From Burkholderiales bacterium (lineage in GTDB: Bacteria; Pseudomonadota; Gammaproteobacteria; Burkholderiales; Burkholderiaceae_C), in NCBI GenBank assembly GCA_017307865.1, contig JAFKGE010000046.1:1-64000 (forward strand): a stretch of 64,000 nt of DNA, read 5' to 3'. Each line of letters opens with the position of its first letter. Positions within the stretch are counted from its first letter, which is position 1. Below are positions 34,797 to 46,392 of the stretch, in pieces. The position numbers were made by a program, and so were the translations under genes. The notes below the pieces were generated by a model. It searched no databases, was not told the DNA's origin, and worked only from the letters and a program-made list of their open reading frames with translations.

Positions 34797-36386
34797 ATGA
34801 CCGCAACCGACGTCCGCCCGCCGCACATCATCCGCATGCATGCGGCGGACAACGTGGCCATCGTCGCCAACGTCGGCGGCCTGGAGGCCGGCACCGTGCT
34901 GGAGGGCGGGCTGACCCTGCTCGAGCGCGTGCCGCAGGCGCACAAGGTGGCGCTCGTCGATCTGCCCGAGGGCGCGCCCGTGCTGCGCTACGGCATTGCC
35001 ATCGGCTACGCGCTCAGACCCATCCGGGCCGGCAGCTGGGTGCACGAGCGCCTGCTGCGCATGCCCGAGGCGCACACGCTCGAGGGCCTGCCCAAGGCCA
35101 GCGTGCGGCCCCAGCCGCTGCCGCCGCTGGAGGGCTATACCTTCGAGGGCTATCGCAATCCCGACGGCTCGGTCGGCACGCGCAACCTGCTGGCCATCAC
35201 CGAGACCGTGCAGTGCGTGGCCGGCGTGACCCAGTTCGCGATCGAGCGCATCAAGGCCGAGCTGCTGCCCAAGTACCCCAACGTCGACGGCGTGGTGGCG
35301 CTGGAGCACAGCTATGGCTGCGGCGTGGCCATCGACGCACCCGACGCGCTGGTGCCGATCCGCACCGTGCGCAACCTCAGCCTCAACCCCAACTTCGGCG
35401 GCGAGCTGATGGTGGTCAGCCTGGGCTGCGAGAAGCTGCAGCCGGCGCGCCTGATGCCGCCCGGCAGCATGCCCCTGGTCGACGAGCGGGTGATTGCCGA
35501 CGTCGGCGCCAATGCCGAGCCCCTGCTGGACGTCGTCGTGCTGCAGGACGAGGCGCACGTGGGCTTCATGTCCATGGTTGAGTCCATCATGCGCCAGGCC
35601 CAGGTGCACCTGGAGCGCCTGAACGCACGTCGGCGCGAGACCGTGCCGGCCAGCGAGCTGGTGGTGGGCGTGCAGTGCGGCGGCAGCGACGCCTTCAGCG
35701 GCGTCACCGCCAATCCGGCGGTGGGCTTTTGCACCGACCTGCTGGTGCGCGCCGGAGCCAGCGTGATGTTCTCCGAAGTGACCGAGGTGCGCGACGGCAT
35801 CGACCAGCTCACCGCCCGCGCCGCCAGCCCCGAGGTGGCCGACGCCATGATCCGCGAGATGGCCTGGTACGACGCCTACCTGCAGCGCGGCGGCGCCGAC
35901 CGCAGCGCCAACACCACGCCCGGCAACAAGAAGGGCGGCCTGTCGAACATCGTCGAGAAGGCCATGGGCTCGATCGTCAAGTCGGGCAGCTCGACGATTT
36001 CCAACGTGCTGGCGCCCGGCGAAAAGCTGCGCGCCAAGGGCCTGACCTATGCCGCCACGCCTGCCAGCGACTTCATCTGCGGCACGCTGCAGATGGCCGC
36101 CGGCATGAACCTGCACGTGTTCACCACCGGCCGCGGCACGCCCTATGGCCTGGCGGCCGTGCCGGTTATCAAGGTGGCCACGCGCAGCGCGCTGGCGCAG
36201 CGCTGGCACGACCTGATGGACATCAATGCCGGCCAGATCGCCGACGGCGACGCCACCATCGAGCAGGTGGGTTGGGAGCTGTTCCAGCTGATGCTCGACG
36301 TCGCCAGCGGCCGCAAGAAGACCTGGGCCGAGCACTGGAAGCTGCACAACGCGCTGGTGCTGTTCAACCCGGCGCCTGTCACCTGA
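34797..36386 (+). CDS. garD: Galactarate dehydratase
   Basis: A 529-residue UxaA/GarD-family enzyme that dehydrates galactarate (meso-galactaric acid), giving the same product as gudD. The N-terminal SAF-type domain (residues 1-100: [20 protein letters not shown]) is followed by the catalytic region with [56 protein letters not shown] and [20 protein letters not shown]. His and Cys residues for metal binding are present. A GGAG site precedes ATG 34797. Its stop overlaps the stop of the convergent anti-sigma gene by eight bases. Confidence 0.93.
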   Translation: MTATDVRPPHIIRMHAADNVAIVANVGGLEAGTVLEGGLTLLERVPQAHKVALVDLPEGAPVLRYGIAIGYALRPIRAGSWVHERLLRMPEAHTLEGLPKASVRPQPLPPLEGYTFEGYRNPDGSVGTRNLLAITETVQCVAGVTQFAIERIKAELLPKYPNVDGVVALEHSYGCGVAIDAPDALVPIRTVRNLSLNPNFGGELMVVSLGCEKLQPARLMPPGSMPLVDERVIADVGANAEPLLDVVVLQDEAHVGFMSMVESIMRQAQVHLERLNARRRETVPASELVVGVQCGGSDAFSGVTANPAVGFCTDLLVRAGASVMFSEVTEVRDGIDQLTARAASPEVADAMIREMAWYDAYLQRGGADRSANTTPGNKKGGLSNIVEKAMGSIVKSGSSTISNVLAPGEKLRAKGLTYAATPASDFICGTLQMAAGMNLHVFTTGRGTPYGLAAVPVIKVATRSALAQRWHDLMDINAGQIADGDATIEQVGWELFQLMLDVASGRKKTWAEHWKLHNALVLFNPAPVT

Positions 36387-37209
36387 TCTGCCGCGTGCCG
36401 GCCGGCTGGGCGGTTCCACGCTGCAGCTGCTCATACACCGCCGTCGCCAACGTCTGCAACGCCGGCCGCGGCAACTCGCCCGTGAGGGCGTAACCGAAGC
36501 CGCGCTCGACCCAGTAAAAGCTGGCGACCGGGCCCTGCTGGTCGAAGCGGAAGGCTTCGAGCGGTGTGCCGTCGAGCGCGCCCAGGTACAGGGTGATGCG
36601 CTGGCCCGTGGCGCTCTGGTACATGAACTGCGCGCGCGCGCCTGCGTCGCCCGGCAGCAGGCGCCCGCCGACCAGATCGAAGCCCTGGGCCTGCAGCCGC
36701 GGCACCGTCAGCGGGCGCGCCAGGCGTTTGGACAGCCACTGCACCAGGTGCTCCTGTTGGTCGGCGGCCACCTCGACCGGGTGGCGCTGCTCGGGTTGGT
36801 AGACGGCGTAGGCCACCGCCGCCTGGCGCGCGAACTGCGCCGGCGGCGTGCTCGCGGCGACGGCCTGCGCCGCGTCGCCGGCCTGCCGCCCGTGCAGGCC
36901 CCAGCCCAGGCCGAAGGCCAACACCCAGCCTGCCGCCATGCCGGCCCAGGCCATGCGGCGCCACTGGTTGGCCTGCGTGTCGTGCCAGCGGCCGGCGGCA
37001 CCCAGCACGGCCTCGGGCAGCGGGCGGTCCAGCCAGTCGTGGTGCAGCGTGCGCAGCGCCTCGCGTTGCCGGCGCCAGGCCTCGGCCTGCGCGTGCGCCG
37101 AAGGATCGAGCGCGGCGTCCAGCGCCTCGGCCCGGGCCGCGGGCAGGCGGCCGTCGACCAGGGCGTGCAGCTCGTCGGGGTGCAGGGGGGCGGGGCGGCT
37201 GGCGGTCAT
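36379..37209 (-). CDS. Anti-sigma factor (transmembrane)
   Basis: A 276-residue protein with a cytoplasmic zinc-less anti-sigma N-terminus ([20 protein letters not shown], typical 'L-x-A-Y-V/D-G-x-L' pattern). One membrane helix follows near residues 88-106 ([20 protein letters not shown]), then a periplasmic domain with [18 protein letters not shown]-like text ([17 protein letters not shown]) and [20 protein letters not shown]. This layout is that of the ChrR/FecR-like anti-sigma proteins that follow an ECF sigma gene. It is the third gene of an operon with sigma factor and a COG4315-type protein. Confidence 0.85.
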   Translation of the reverse strand: MTASRPAPLHPDELHALVDGRLPAARAEALDAALDPSAHAQAEAWRRQREALRTLHHDWLDRPLPEAVLGAAGRWHDTQANQWRRMAWAGMAAGWVLAFGLGWGLHGRQAGDAAQAVAASTPPAQFARQAAVAYAVYQPEQRHPVEVAADQQEHLVQWLSKRLARPLTVPRLQAQGFDLVGGRLLPGDAGARAQFMYQSATGQRITLYLGALDGTPLEAFRFDQQGPVASFYWVERGFGYALTGELPRPALQTLATAVYEQLQRGTAQPAGTRQIR

Positions 37210-37216
37210 GGGGGCA

Positions 37217-37741
37217 TCACTTCAGGCGGCGCAAGGCGGTGTTCGGGTGGGTGGGACGCTGCGGCGCGCGCGTGGGCGTTTGCTCCATCAGGGCCCGCAT
37301 GCGTTCGCGCGCGCGGGACAGGCGCGACATCACCGTGCCCAGGGGCACGCCCAGCACGCGCGCCACGTCGGCATAGGCCATGTCTTCCAGCGTCACCAGC
37401 AGCAGCACGGCGCGCTGCTCGGCCGGCAGGCGCTGCAGGCAGCGGTCGAGGTCGAGCCCGGTGTCAGCGGCCACGTCCGCCGCGCCGGCGACGGAGGCCA
37501 GCGCCTCGTCGTCCAGCGCCTGCACCGGCAGCAGGGCGCGGCGCTGGTTCAGGTACAGGTTGTGCATCAGGGTGAACAGCCAGGCGCGCAGATTGCTGCC
37601 GTGGCGCCACAGCGGCCACTTGCGGCAGGCGCGCTCCAGCGTGTCCTGCACCAGGTCGTCGGCGGCCCAGGCGTCGCCCGTCAGCGCGCGCGCATAGCGG
37701 CGCAGTCCGGGCAGGTGCTCGACGATCTGCGCGTGGTTCAT
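37217..37741 (-). CDS. ECF-family RNA polymerase sigma factor
   Basis: A 174-residue ECF sigma factor. Region 2 is at residues about 8-72 (GLRRYARALTGDAWAADDLV, QDTLERACRKWPLWRHGSN, RAWLFTLMHNLYLNQRR). Region 4 runs from about 100 (DLDRCLQRLPAEQRAVLLLV, TLEDMAYADVARVLGVPLGT, VMSRLSRARERMRAL). It overlaps nothing but lies seven bases before the anti-sigma gene, the usual arrangement for a membrane-held sigma. The trigger is unknown. A promoter-like GGAATAAA...GGTGTTC site upstream of the operon may be its own target. Confidence 0.92.
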   Translation of the reverse strand: MNHAQIVEHLPGLRRYARALTGDAWAADDLVQDTLERACRKWPLWRHGSNLRAWLFTLMHNLYLNQRRALLPVQALDDEALASVAGAADVAADTGLDLDRCLQRLPAEQRAVLLLVTLEDMAYADVARVLGVPLGTVMSRLSRARERMRALMEQTPTRAPQRPTHPNTALRRLK

Positions 37742-37756
37742 GCGGCTGCGGAGGGT

Positions 37757-38122
37757 TCAGGGCATGGCGGTGTGCCACAGGTTGATCTTGCCGTCGCCGC
37801 CCTTGTCGCCGGGCTTGCTGTCCTTGCTCCAGTAGTACAGCGGCTTGCCCTTGTAGGCCACCTGCTGGGTGCCGTCCTCGCGCTGGATCAGGCTGTAGCC
37901 CTCGCCGCTGGGTGCCATGGTGGCGGTCAGCGGCGGCCAGTTGGTGGCGCAGCCGTCGTTGCAGGCCGACTTGCCGCTGCCCGCCGCATCCTTGTCGAAG
38001 GTGTAGAGCGTCATGCCGCTGGGGCCGACGAGTGCGCCATCGTGGACGCTCACCTGGGCCTGGACGAACGTGGGGCCGCCGGCCACGGCGAGGGCGACGA
38101 GCAGGGTTTTGAAGGGGATCAT
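37757..38122 (-). CDS. COG4315-type secreted lipoprotein-like protein
   Basis: A 121-residue protein with signal peptide (MIPFKTLLVALAVAGGPTFV, cleavage near AQA) and two copies of the family pattern: MTLYTFDKDAAGSGKSACND-GCATNWPPL, then KPLYYWSKDSKPGDKGGD. Two Cys residues (53 and 57) are conserved. These small periplasmic proteins are often encoded beside an ECF sigma/anti-sigma pair, as here (it is the first gene of the operon), and have no settled function; a stress or envelope role is likely. ATG 38122 follows a GGAG site. Confidence 0.85.
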   Translation of the reverse strand: MIPFKTLLVALAVAGGPTFVQAQVSVHDGALVGPSGMTLYTFDKDAAGSGKSACNDGCATNWPPLTATMAPSGEGYSLIQREDGTQQVAYKGKPLYYWSKDSKPGDKGGDGKINLWHTAMP

Positions 38123-38170
38123 GGTGTTCTCCGTGCAGGTGTCGGCGTGCGTGATTGCGGCCTGACGAGG

Positions 38171-38200
38171 GATGAACACCGCGGGCGGGGCTTTTATTCC
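38171..38200 (-). promoter_or_regulatory. Candidate ECF-sigma promoter of the COG4315-sigma-antisigma operon
   Basis: On the minus strand GGAATAAAAG (38200-38191) and GGTGTTCATC (38180-38171) lie at a spacing usual for ECF -35 and -10 elements, about 50 bp upstream of the first gene. Autoregulation by the encoded sigma is plausible but unproven. Confidence 0.4.
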
Positions 38201-38217
38201 ACGGCCCAGGCAAAAAA

Positions 38218-38700
38218 TCAGCGATGGCGGCTCTTGAGCGCCCGCTCCACCTCGCGCTTGCCCTCGCGCTCGCGGATGGTGTCGCGCTTGTCGTGCGTGG
38301 CCTTGCCCTTGGCCAGCGCGATCTCGCACTTCACGCGGCCGTTCTTCCAGTGCAGGTTGATGGGCACCAGGGTGTAGCCCTTTTGCTCGACCTTGCCGAT
38401 CAGCCGCTGGATCTCGTCCTTTTTCATCAGCAGCTTCTTGGTGCGCACGGCGTCGGGGCGCACATGGGTGCTGGCGGTGCCCAGCGGGTTGATCTGGCAG
38501 CCGATGACGAACAGCTCGCCGCCGCGGATCACCACATAGCCGTCGGTCAGCTGCGCCTTGCCGGCGCGCAGGGCTTTTACCTCCCAGCCTTCCAGCACCA
38601 TGCCGGCCTCGAAGCGTTCCTCGAAGAAATAATTGAACGCGGCCTTCTTGTTCTGGGCAATGACCGGGTTGGTGGAAGCGGGCTTTTTCTGGGTCGCCAT
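38218..38700 (-). CDS. smpB: SsrA-binding protein
   Basis: SmpB escorts tmRNA to stalled ribosomes for trans-translation. The 160-residue protein has the usual pattern: [61 protein letters not shown] and the basic C-terminal tail [23 protein letters not shown] 38700 gives the common start [20 protein letters not shown]. It is divergent from ratA, a conserved arrangement. Confidence 0.96.
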   Translation of the reverse strand: MATQKKPASTNPVIAQNKKAAFNYFFEERFEAGMVLEGWEVKALRAGKAQLTDGYVVIRGGELFVIGCQINPLGTASTHVRPDAVRTKKLLMKKDEIQRLIGKVEQKGYTLVPINLHWKNGRVKCEIALAKGKATHDKRDTIREREGKREVERALKSRHR

Positions 38701-38786
38701 CGGGGCTATATATGGGGCAGGCGGCCGCTTGCAAGCGGCACCGGCGCGCGCGGGGCACCTTAAAATCAGGAGCAATCGCGCATTCT

Positions 38787-39236
38787 ATGAAATCCGTCCA
38801 CAAGTCCGTCCTGATCTGGTACTCGCCGGCCGAGATGTACGCGCTGGTCACCGACGTGGCGCGCTACCCGGAGTTTTTGCCCTGGTGCGACCACGCGCGC
38901 GTGCTGTCCGAGACCGAGACGGGCATGACCGCCGAGGTCGGCATCGCCTTCAAGGGCGTGAAGCAGAGCTTTACCACCCGCAACGAGCACGTGCCCGAGC
39001 GCGAGGTGCGCATGCACCTGGTCGATGGCCCGTTTTCGCGGCTGGAGGGCGACTGGCGCTTCATGCCGGTGGGCGACGGCACGCAGCGCGCCTGCCGCAT
39101 CGACCTGAAGCTGGACTACGGCTTTTCCAACTCGGTGCTGGCGGCCGTGGTGGGCCCCGTGTTCGACCGCATCGCCACCAGCATGGTGGATGCCTTCGTC
39201 AAGCGCGCCGAGCAGGTGTACGGCGCGGCGATGTGA
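38787..39236 (+). CDS. ratA: RatA/Coq10-type START-domain protein
   Basis: A 149-residue START-fold protein (SVLIWYSPAEMYALVTDVAR, YPEFLPWCDHARVLSETE, FTTRNEHVPEREVRMHLVDG, FSRLEGDWRF, SNSVLAAVVGPVFDRIATSM). In E. coli RatA was described as a ribosome-associating toxin. The family is also the bacterial counterpart of Coq10, which helps ubiquinone function, and is nearly universal in proteobacteria. The rnfH start overlaps its stop by one base. The housekeeping position between smpB and guaB argues for the Coq10-like role rather than a toxin. Confidence 0.92.
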   Translation: MKSVHKSVLIWYSPAEMYALVTDVARYPEFLPWCDHARVLSETETGMTAEVGIAFKGVKQSFTTRNEHVPEREVRMHLVDGPFSRLEGDWRFMPVGDGTQRACRIDLKLDYGFSNSVLAAVVGPVFDRIATSMVDAFVKRAEQVYGAAM

Positions 39237-39559
39237 TGGACGGTCTGATTGCGGTGCTGCTGGTGCGCTCGCCCGGTCCGCGGCGGATCGAGCAGCGCGA
39301 GCTGCGCCTGCCCGCGGGCAGCACGCTGGGCCAGGCGCTGGATGCGGCCGGCTGGCCGGTCGAAGAGGGTCTCGACGTCGGCATCTGGGGCCGCAAGGCG
39401 CCGCTGGACCGAGTGCTGCGCGATGGCGACCGGGTGGAGCTGTACCGGCCGTTGACGGTGGACCCGAAAATCGCGCGGCGCGAGCGCTTCGGCCGGCAGG
39501 GGGCGCGCACGGCAGGTCTGTTTGCCCGCCGGCGCCCCGGCGCCAAGCCCGGCTACTGA
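39236..39559 (+). CDS. rnfH: RnfH family ubiquitin-like protein
   Basis: A 107-residue ThiS/ubiquitin-like fold protein of the UPF0125 group: IAVLLVRSPGPRRIEQREL, LPAGSTLGQALDAAGWPV, GIWGRKAPLDRVLRDGDRVE, LYRPLTVDPKIARRERFGRQ. The C-terminal Lys/Arg-rich tail lacks the GlyGly end used in sulfur transfer. It is coupled to ratA (TGATG overlap). Function unknown; despite its name this copy is not near rnf genes. Confidence 0.9.
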   Translation: MDGLIAVLLVRSPGPRRIEQRELRLPAGSTLGQALDAAGWPVEEGLDVGIWGRKAPLDRVLRDGDRVELYRPLTVDPKIARRERFGRQGARTAGLFARRRPGAKPGY

Positions 39560-39563
39560 CCAC

Positions 39564-39586
39564 GAAAAACGGCCCGCGCGGGCCGT
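39564..39586 (-). terminator. Rho-independent terminator behind the DUF4124 gene
   Basis: The palindrome ACGGCCCGCGCGGGCCGT (39569-39586) is followed on the minus strand by TTTTT. It lies between convergent rnfH and the DUF4124 gene; the T run favours the minus strand. Confidence 0.75.
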
Positions 39587-39612
39587 CGGCCGGTGCGCGC
39601 GGGCCGCGGGCG

Positions 39613-40122
39613 CTACTTGCAGCTGGCGGCGATGATCTCGTTGACCCGCTTGAGCTCGGCCGCGCGCTGCGTGTCGTCCAGCACCTCGCGCTCGCCCTGG
39701 GCGTTGACGCGCGCCATGCGCATGCCCGAATCCAGCGTGGCCTTGGCGCCCTGGGCGCGCTTGCAGTTGTCGGCGCGCGCGGCAACCTGGCGGGCCTCGT
39801 CGGCCTTTTGCTTGGCCGCTTCGGCGGCCTCGGCCTGCTTTTTCTTGTCTTCCAGCGCCTTGTCGACGCCCGGCGCCGGGGCCTTGGCGGCGGTCACCGC
39901 GGCCGATGCCGCAGGGGCGGCAGCCTCGGCCGCAGCGGGCGCGGCCGCCGGCGCGGCGCCGCCACGCGGTTGCGTCACGATGTTCTTGGCCGGCACGTCG
40001 GCCGGCGGCGCGCGGTCGCTGAACACGCGGCGGCCGTCCTTGTCGATCCACTGGTACTGCGCCATGGCCGACAGGCTGGCCAGCAGCAGGCCGGCGAGGA
40101 GGAGGGGGCGATGCAGGGTCAT
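39613..40122 (-). CDS. DUF4124 domain-containing periplasmic protein
   Basis: A 169-residue protein with a signal peptide (PLLLAGLLLASLSAMAQ), the DUF4124 motif YQWIDKDGRRVFSDRAPPAD, an Ala/Pro-rich linker (residues 50-85), a charged helix of EAAKQKADEARQ type and a C-terminal part with two Cys (NCKRAQGA, IIAASCK). Function unknown. The position between rnfH and guaB is common in beta-proteobacteria. The gene ends at a terminator and faces away from guaB. Confidence 0.88.
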   Translation of the reverse strand: MTLHRPLLLAGLLLASLSAMAQYQWIDKDGRRVFSDRAPPADVPAKNIVTQPRGGAAPAAAPAAAEAAAPAASAAVTAAKAPAPGVDKALEDKKKQAEAAEAAKQKADEARQVAARADNCKRAQGAKATLDSGMRMARVNAQGEREVLDDTQRAAELKRVNEIIAASCK

Positions 40123-40138
40123 GGGACGCCCAGTGTAG

Positions 40139-41734
<1,596 letters not shown>

Positions 41735-41785
41735 GGCCTGTTCACGCTATGTTCGTACAGGCAAAAACAACGTGATCAAGCCCTA

Positions 41786-42538
41786 ATGCCCAGCGCCCGC
41801 CAGCCGCGCGTGGACGCCCTGCGCGGGCTGGCGCTGGTGTGGATGACGGCCTATCACTTCGCGTTCGACCTGAACCACTTCGGGGTCATCCGGCAGAACT
41901 TCTACGACGACCCGCTGTGGACGCTGCAGCGCACGGCCATCGTCAGCCTGTTTCTGTTCACCGCCGGCCTGGGGCAGGTGCTGGCGCTGCAGGCGGGGCA
42001 GGGCTGGCGGCGCTTTGGGCGGCGCTGGGCGCAGATCGCGGGCTGCGCGGCGCTGGTGTCGCTGGGCTCGTGGTGGATGTTTCCGCGCAGCTGGATCAGC
42101 TTTGGCGTGCTGCATGGCATGGCGGTGATGCTGCTGTTGGTGCGCGCCGGACTGCAGGGGCGCGCGCTGCGCGGCGCGGCGCCCTGGCTGCTGGGCCTGG
42201 CGCTGATCGTCGCCGCGCCGCTGCTGGGCCAGTGGGCGGCCACGCAGGCCCCGCCGGCGCTGGCGGCGGCGCTGGACAGCCGCTGGCTCAACGGCCTGGG
42301 CGTGGTCACGCACAAGCCCGTCACCGAGGACTACGTGCCGCTGCTGCCCTGGCTGGGCGTGATGCTGCTGGGCGTGGGCGCGGCGCGGGCGTTGCCGCCG
42401 GCGTGGCTGGGTGGGCCGGTGGGCCCGCTTGGCCGCGGTTTGGCCTGGCTGGGGCGGCACAGCCTCGCGTACTACATGCTGCACCAGCCGGTGCTGATCG
42501 GCGTGCTGATGGGCTGGGGCGCGCTGCGCAGTTTTTAA
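41786..42538 (+). CDS. DUF1624/heparan-alpha-glucosaminide N-acetyltransferase-like membrane protein
   Basis: A 250-residue integral membrane protein with about six hydrophobic helices. The N-terminal motif RVDALRGLALVWMTAYHFAFDLNHF is the acyltransferase family signature, with the conserved Asp, Arg and His; QNFYDDPLWTLQRT follows in the first loop. A C-terminal LGRHSLAYYMLHQPVLIGVL pattern is also typical. Members move an acyl group across the membrane. No substrate is suggested by context. It follows guaB by 51 bp and ends at a bidirectional terminator. Confidence 0.85.
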   Translation: MPSARQPRVDALRGLALVWMTAYHFAFDLNHFGVIRQNFYDDPLWTLQRTAIVSLFLFTAGLGQVLALQAGQGWRRFGRRWAQIAGCAALVSLGSWWMFPRSWISFGVLHGMAVMLLLVRAGLQGRALRGAAPWLLGLALIVAAPLLGQWAATQAPPALAAALDSRWLNGLGVVTHKPVTEDYVPLLPWLGVMLLGVGAARALPPAWLGGPVGPLGRGLAWLGRHSLAYYMLHQPVLIGVLMGWGALRSF

Positions 42539-42568
42539 ACCAAATCGGGTTCTGACCGGCGTCCCGAC

Positions 42569-42593
42569 TGCGCGAGCAGCTATCAAAACAAAA
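42569..42593 (+). repeat. Dispersed CGCGAGCAGCTATCAAAACA repeat
   Basis: A close match to the dispersed motif family (copies at 55555, 56831, 31691 and in four coding sequences). It lies in the gap between the DUF1624 gene and the terminator. Confidence 0.65.
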
Positions 42594-42614
42594 GCGGGCG
42601 ACAGGCCCGCTTTT
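42590..42614. terminator. Bidirectional terminator between convergent genes
   Basis: AAAAGCGGGC (42590-42599) and GCCCGCTTTT (42605-42614) form a hairpin with A and T runs on the two sides, so it can stop transcription from the DUF1624 gene and the PPIase gene. Confidence 0.8.
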
Positions 42615-42634
42615 GGCTGTGAGGCTTGAAGGTC

Positions 42635-43453
42635 TTACTCGACCTTGGCCTTCTCGCGCAGCTCCTGCTGGTACTTGGCCAGCTGCTGCTGCTCCATCTG
42701 CTGCTTGAGCTGGGCCTTGACGGCGTCGAAGGGCGGGGGCTCGGGCGCCTTGGCGTCGCGCTCGTCCTCGAGCTGGATCACGTGGTAGCCGAACTGGGTC
42801 TTGACCGGCGTGTCCGTGGTCTGGCCCTTCTTCAGTTTGGTCAGCGCGGCGCCGAACTCGGGCACGTAGGTGCTGGCCGGGGCCCAGCCCAGCTCGCCGC
42901 CGTTGGCGCCCGAGCCGGTGTCCTTGGACTGCTTCTTGGCGATGTCCTCGAACTTGCCGCCCTTCTTGAGCTGGGCAATGATGGACTTGGCGTCGTCTTC
43001 CTTCTCGACCAGGATGTGGCGCGCCTTGTATTCCTTGGTGCCGGCGGCCGGCGCCTGGGCCTTGATCAGCTTGTCGTACTCGGCCTTGGCCTCCGCGTCG
43101 GTCACCGGATGCTTCTTGGCGTAGTCGGCGAACAGCTCGCCGATCAGCACGCTCTGGCGCGCCAGGTCCATCTTGGCCTTGAAGTCGGGCGTGGACTGCA
43201 GGCCCAGCTTTTCGGCCTCCTGCATGAACACCTCGCGCGCGATGACTTCGTCGCGCAGCTGGCCTTGCACCTCGGGCGGCACCGGCTGGCCGGTGCGTGC
43301 GGCCTGGGCCTTGATTTGCGTCTCCAGCGCGTCCAGGCGCGCCTTGGGCACCGGCTTGCCGTTGACGATGGCGACGTTTTGGGCCATGGCCGGCAGCGCG
43401 ACGGCGCCCGCCAGCAGGCCGGCCGCGCAGGCGGCCAGAAGCTGTTTTTTCAT
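42635..43453 (-). CDS. Periplasmic parvulin-type peptidyl-prolyl isomerase
   Basis: A 272-residue chaperone/foldase. A signal peptide (MKKQLLAACAAGLLAGAVAL) is followed by a SurA_N-like helical region (residues 25-125). The parvulin domain follows: KARHILVEKEDDAKSIIAQL, KKGGKFEDIAKKQSKDTGSG, ELGWAPASTYVPEFGAALTK, QFGYHVIQLEDER. A Gln/Lys-rich C-terminal helix ends the protein. It probably helps outer-membrane or periplasmic proteins fold. Smaller than SurA, with only one parvulin domain. It is followed upstream by bolA and yciB on the same strand. Confidence 0.93.
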   Translation of the reverse strand: MKKQLLAACAAGLLAGAVALPAMAQNVAIVNGKPVPKARLDALETQIKAQAARTGQPVPPEVQGQLRDEVIAREVFMQEAEKLGLQSTPDFKAKMDLARQSVLIGELFADYAKKHPVTDAEAKAEYDKLIKAQAPAAGTKEYKARHILVEKEDDAKSIIAQLKKGGKFEDIAKKQSKDTGSGANGGELGWAPASTYVPEFGAALTKLKKGQTTDTPVKTQFGYHVIQLEDERDAKAPEPPPFDAVKAQLKQQMEQQQLAKYQQELREKAKVE

Positions 43454-43514
43454 GGTTGCAGTGAGAACAAGAAAATCCCGGACGGGACGAGAGGAAAGGA
43501 TAAGGACGGGGGCC

Positions 43515-43814
43515 TCAGCCCGTGGCCTCAATGGCCAGGGCATGCACCCCCTGGTGGTCGATGAAGTCCTGCAGGGCATCATACACAAGGCGATGGCGCG
43601 CCACGCGCCCCAGCCCGGCAAAGGCCGGCGCCGTGATGCGTACCCGGAAATGGGTGCCGAAACCGGTGCCGTTGGCGCCCGCATGGCCTTCGTGCTGCCA
43701 GCTTTCATCCAGCACTTCGAGCGCGCTGGGCGCAAAGCGTTGCTGCAGCAGGGCCTGCATCTGCCCGGCCAGGGCGGACGAGGGGGCGATGTCGGACGTC
43801 GCCGCGGGGTTCAT
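43515..43814 (-). CDS. bolA: BolA family protein
   Basis: A 99-residue BolA protein, a class II KH-like fold that partners monothiol glutaredoxins in iron-sulfur trafficking or acts as a regulator. Typical segments are [20 protein letters not shown] and [31 protein letters not shown] and the Val-His-Ala-Leu-x-I end. The His in RLVYDAL-preceding VARHR is the usual ligand. It overlaps yciB by four bases and precedes the PPIase gene, an arrangement common in beta-proteobacteria. Confidence 0.93.
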   Translation of the reverse strand: MNPAATSDIAPSSALAGQMQALLQQRFAPSALEVLDESWQHEGHAGANGTGFGTHFRVRITAPAFAGLGRVARHRLVYDALQDFIDHQGVHALAIEATG

Positions 43815-44374
43815 TCGGGTGCTCCGGGATGGGCCTGGGTGGACTCGGCCGGCTCGATCAGGTGGCGCGCCACGTAAAAGCCCTGGGCCACGATGAAGAC
43901 CACCGGAAACACGTAGCCCCACAGCTTGAAGTCGGCCCAGGCATCGGTCGAATAGTAGGCCGCCACGTAGCCATTGAGCGCGGCCATGAACAGGCAGTAG
44001 ACGATCCAGGCCACGGACAGGCGCAGCCAGGCGAAGTCGGGCAGGGCGATCTGCGCGCCCAGCATGGCCTTGAGCACGTTCTTGCGATAGCCCCACTGCG
44101 CCACCGCCAGCGCCAGCGCCATGGCGGCGTACAGCACGGTGGGCTTCCACTTGATGAAGCGCTCGTCCTGCAGCGCCAGCGTCAGCGCGCCGAAGATCAG
44201 GATCAAGGCCAGCGTGGCCTTGTGCATGGTGCTGAGTTTCTTGTCGACGAGGTAGATGACGGCCATCTGCACGCAGGTGGCGGCCATCAGCACCGCCGTG
44301 CCGGCGTAGATGCCCCACAGCTTGTAGGCGCCGAAGAACAGCAGGATGGGGAGGAAGTCGAGCAGCAGCTTCAT
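43811..44374 (-). CDS. yciB: Inner-membrane septation/envelope protein YciB
   Basis: A 187-residue protein with five or six hydrophobic helices ([58 protein letters not shown], then [20 protein letters not shown]). The F-I-K-W-K-P-T motif is characteristic of the YciB/IspZ group, which affects septation and envelope synthesis. It is followed by bolA with an ATGA overlap, forming a unit with bolA and the PPIase gene. Confidence 0.94.
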   Translation of the reverse strand: MKLLLDFLPILLFFGAYKLWGIYAGTAVLMAATCVQMAVIYLVDKKLSTMHKATLALILIFGALTLALQDERFIKWKPTVLYAAMALALAVAQWGYRKNVLKAMLGAQIALPDFAWLRLSVAWIVYCLFMAALNGYVAAYYSTDAWADFKLWGYVFPVVFIVAQGFYVARHLIEPAESTQAHPGAPE

Positions 44375-44384
44375 GAGGCGGTGA

Positions 44385-44788
44385 TTATCGCGGCTCGAAG
44401 TCGAGCGAGGCCGAGTTCATGCAGTAGCGCAGGCCGGTGGGCGCCGGCCCGTCCTCGAACACGTGGCCCAAGTGCGCGCCGCAGTTGGCGCACAGGGTTT
44501 CGACGCGCACCATGCCGTGGCTGGTGTCGCGCCGCTCCTCGATGGTGCCGGCGATGGCCTGCGAGAAGCTGGGCCAGCCGCAGCCGGCGTCGAACTTGGT
44601 GCCGGACTCGAACAGCTTGGCGCCGCAGCAGATGCAGTGGTAGCTGCCGTCGGCCCAGTGGCGCTCGTACTTGCCGCTGAAGGGCCGCTCGGTGGCGGCG
44701 TGGCGCGTGACCTGGAACGCGCCCGGCTCGGCGCCCTTGGCGGCCAGCAGGGCCTGCCATTCGGCCTCGGTCTTGTGCAGGGGATGGG

Positions 44789-44792
<4 letters not shown>
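44385..44792 (-). CDS. msrB: Peptide-methionine (R)-S-oxide reductase
   Basis: MsrB repairs methionine-R-sulfoxide in proteins. The 135-residue protein has the zinc pairs CICCG (Cys53-Cys56 region) and [12 protein letters not shown], and the catalytic Cys124 in [12 protein letters not shown]. The [30 protein letters not shown] and [18 protein letters not shown] motifs are complete. It overlaps selO by four bases (ATGA), so both redox/AMPylation genes are co-translated, with yciB ten bases downstream. Confidence 0.95.
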
Positions 44793-46249
<1,457 letters not shown>

Positions 46250-46392
46250 GCCGCCATTGTCGGCCCCGGCGGCGAATGGCGTGCGGGCAAGGGTAAATAC
46301 CAGTCCCCCACGTGCCCGCCGGCGACTTGCCCGCCTGCGCGGCGAATGTAGGATGGCATTCGACCCATTCATCGACAACACGAGGAGTACCC

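Noticed and set aside
38787-39236. ratA as a mobile type II toxin
   Set aside because: It lies in a conserved housekeeping order (smpB, ratA, rnfH), has no antitoxin partner, and its START fold fits a Coq10-type role.
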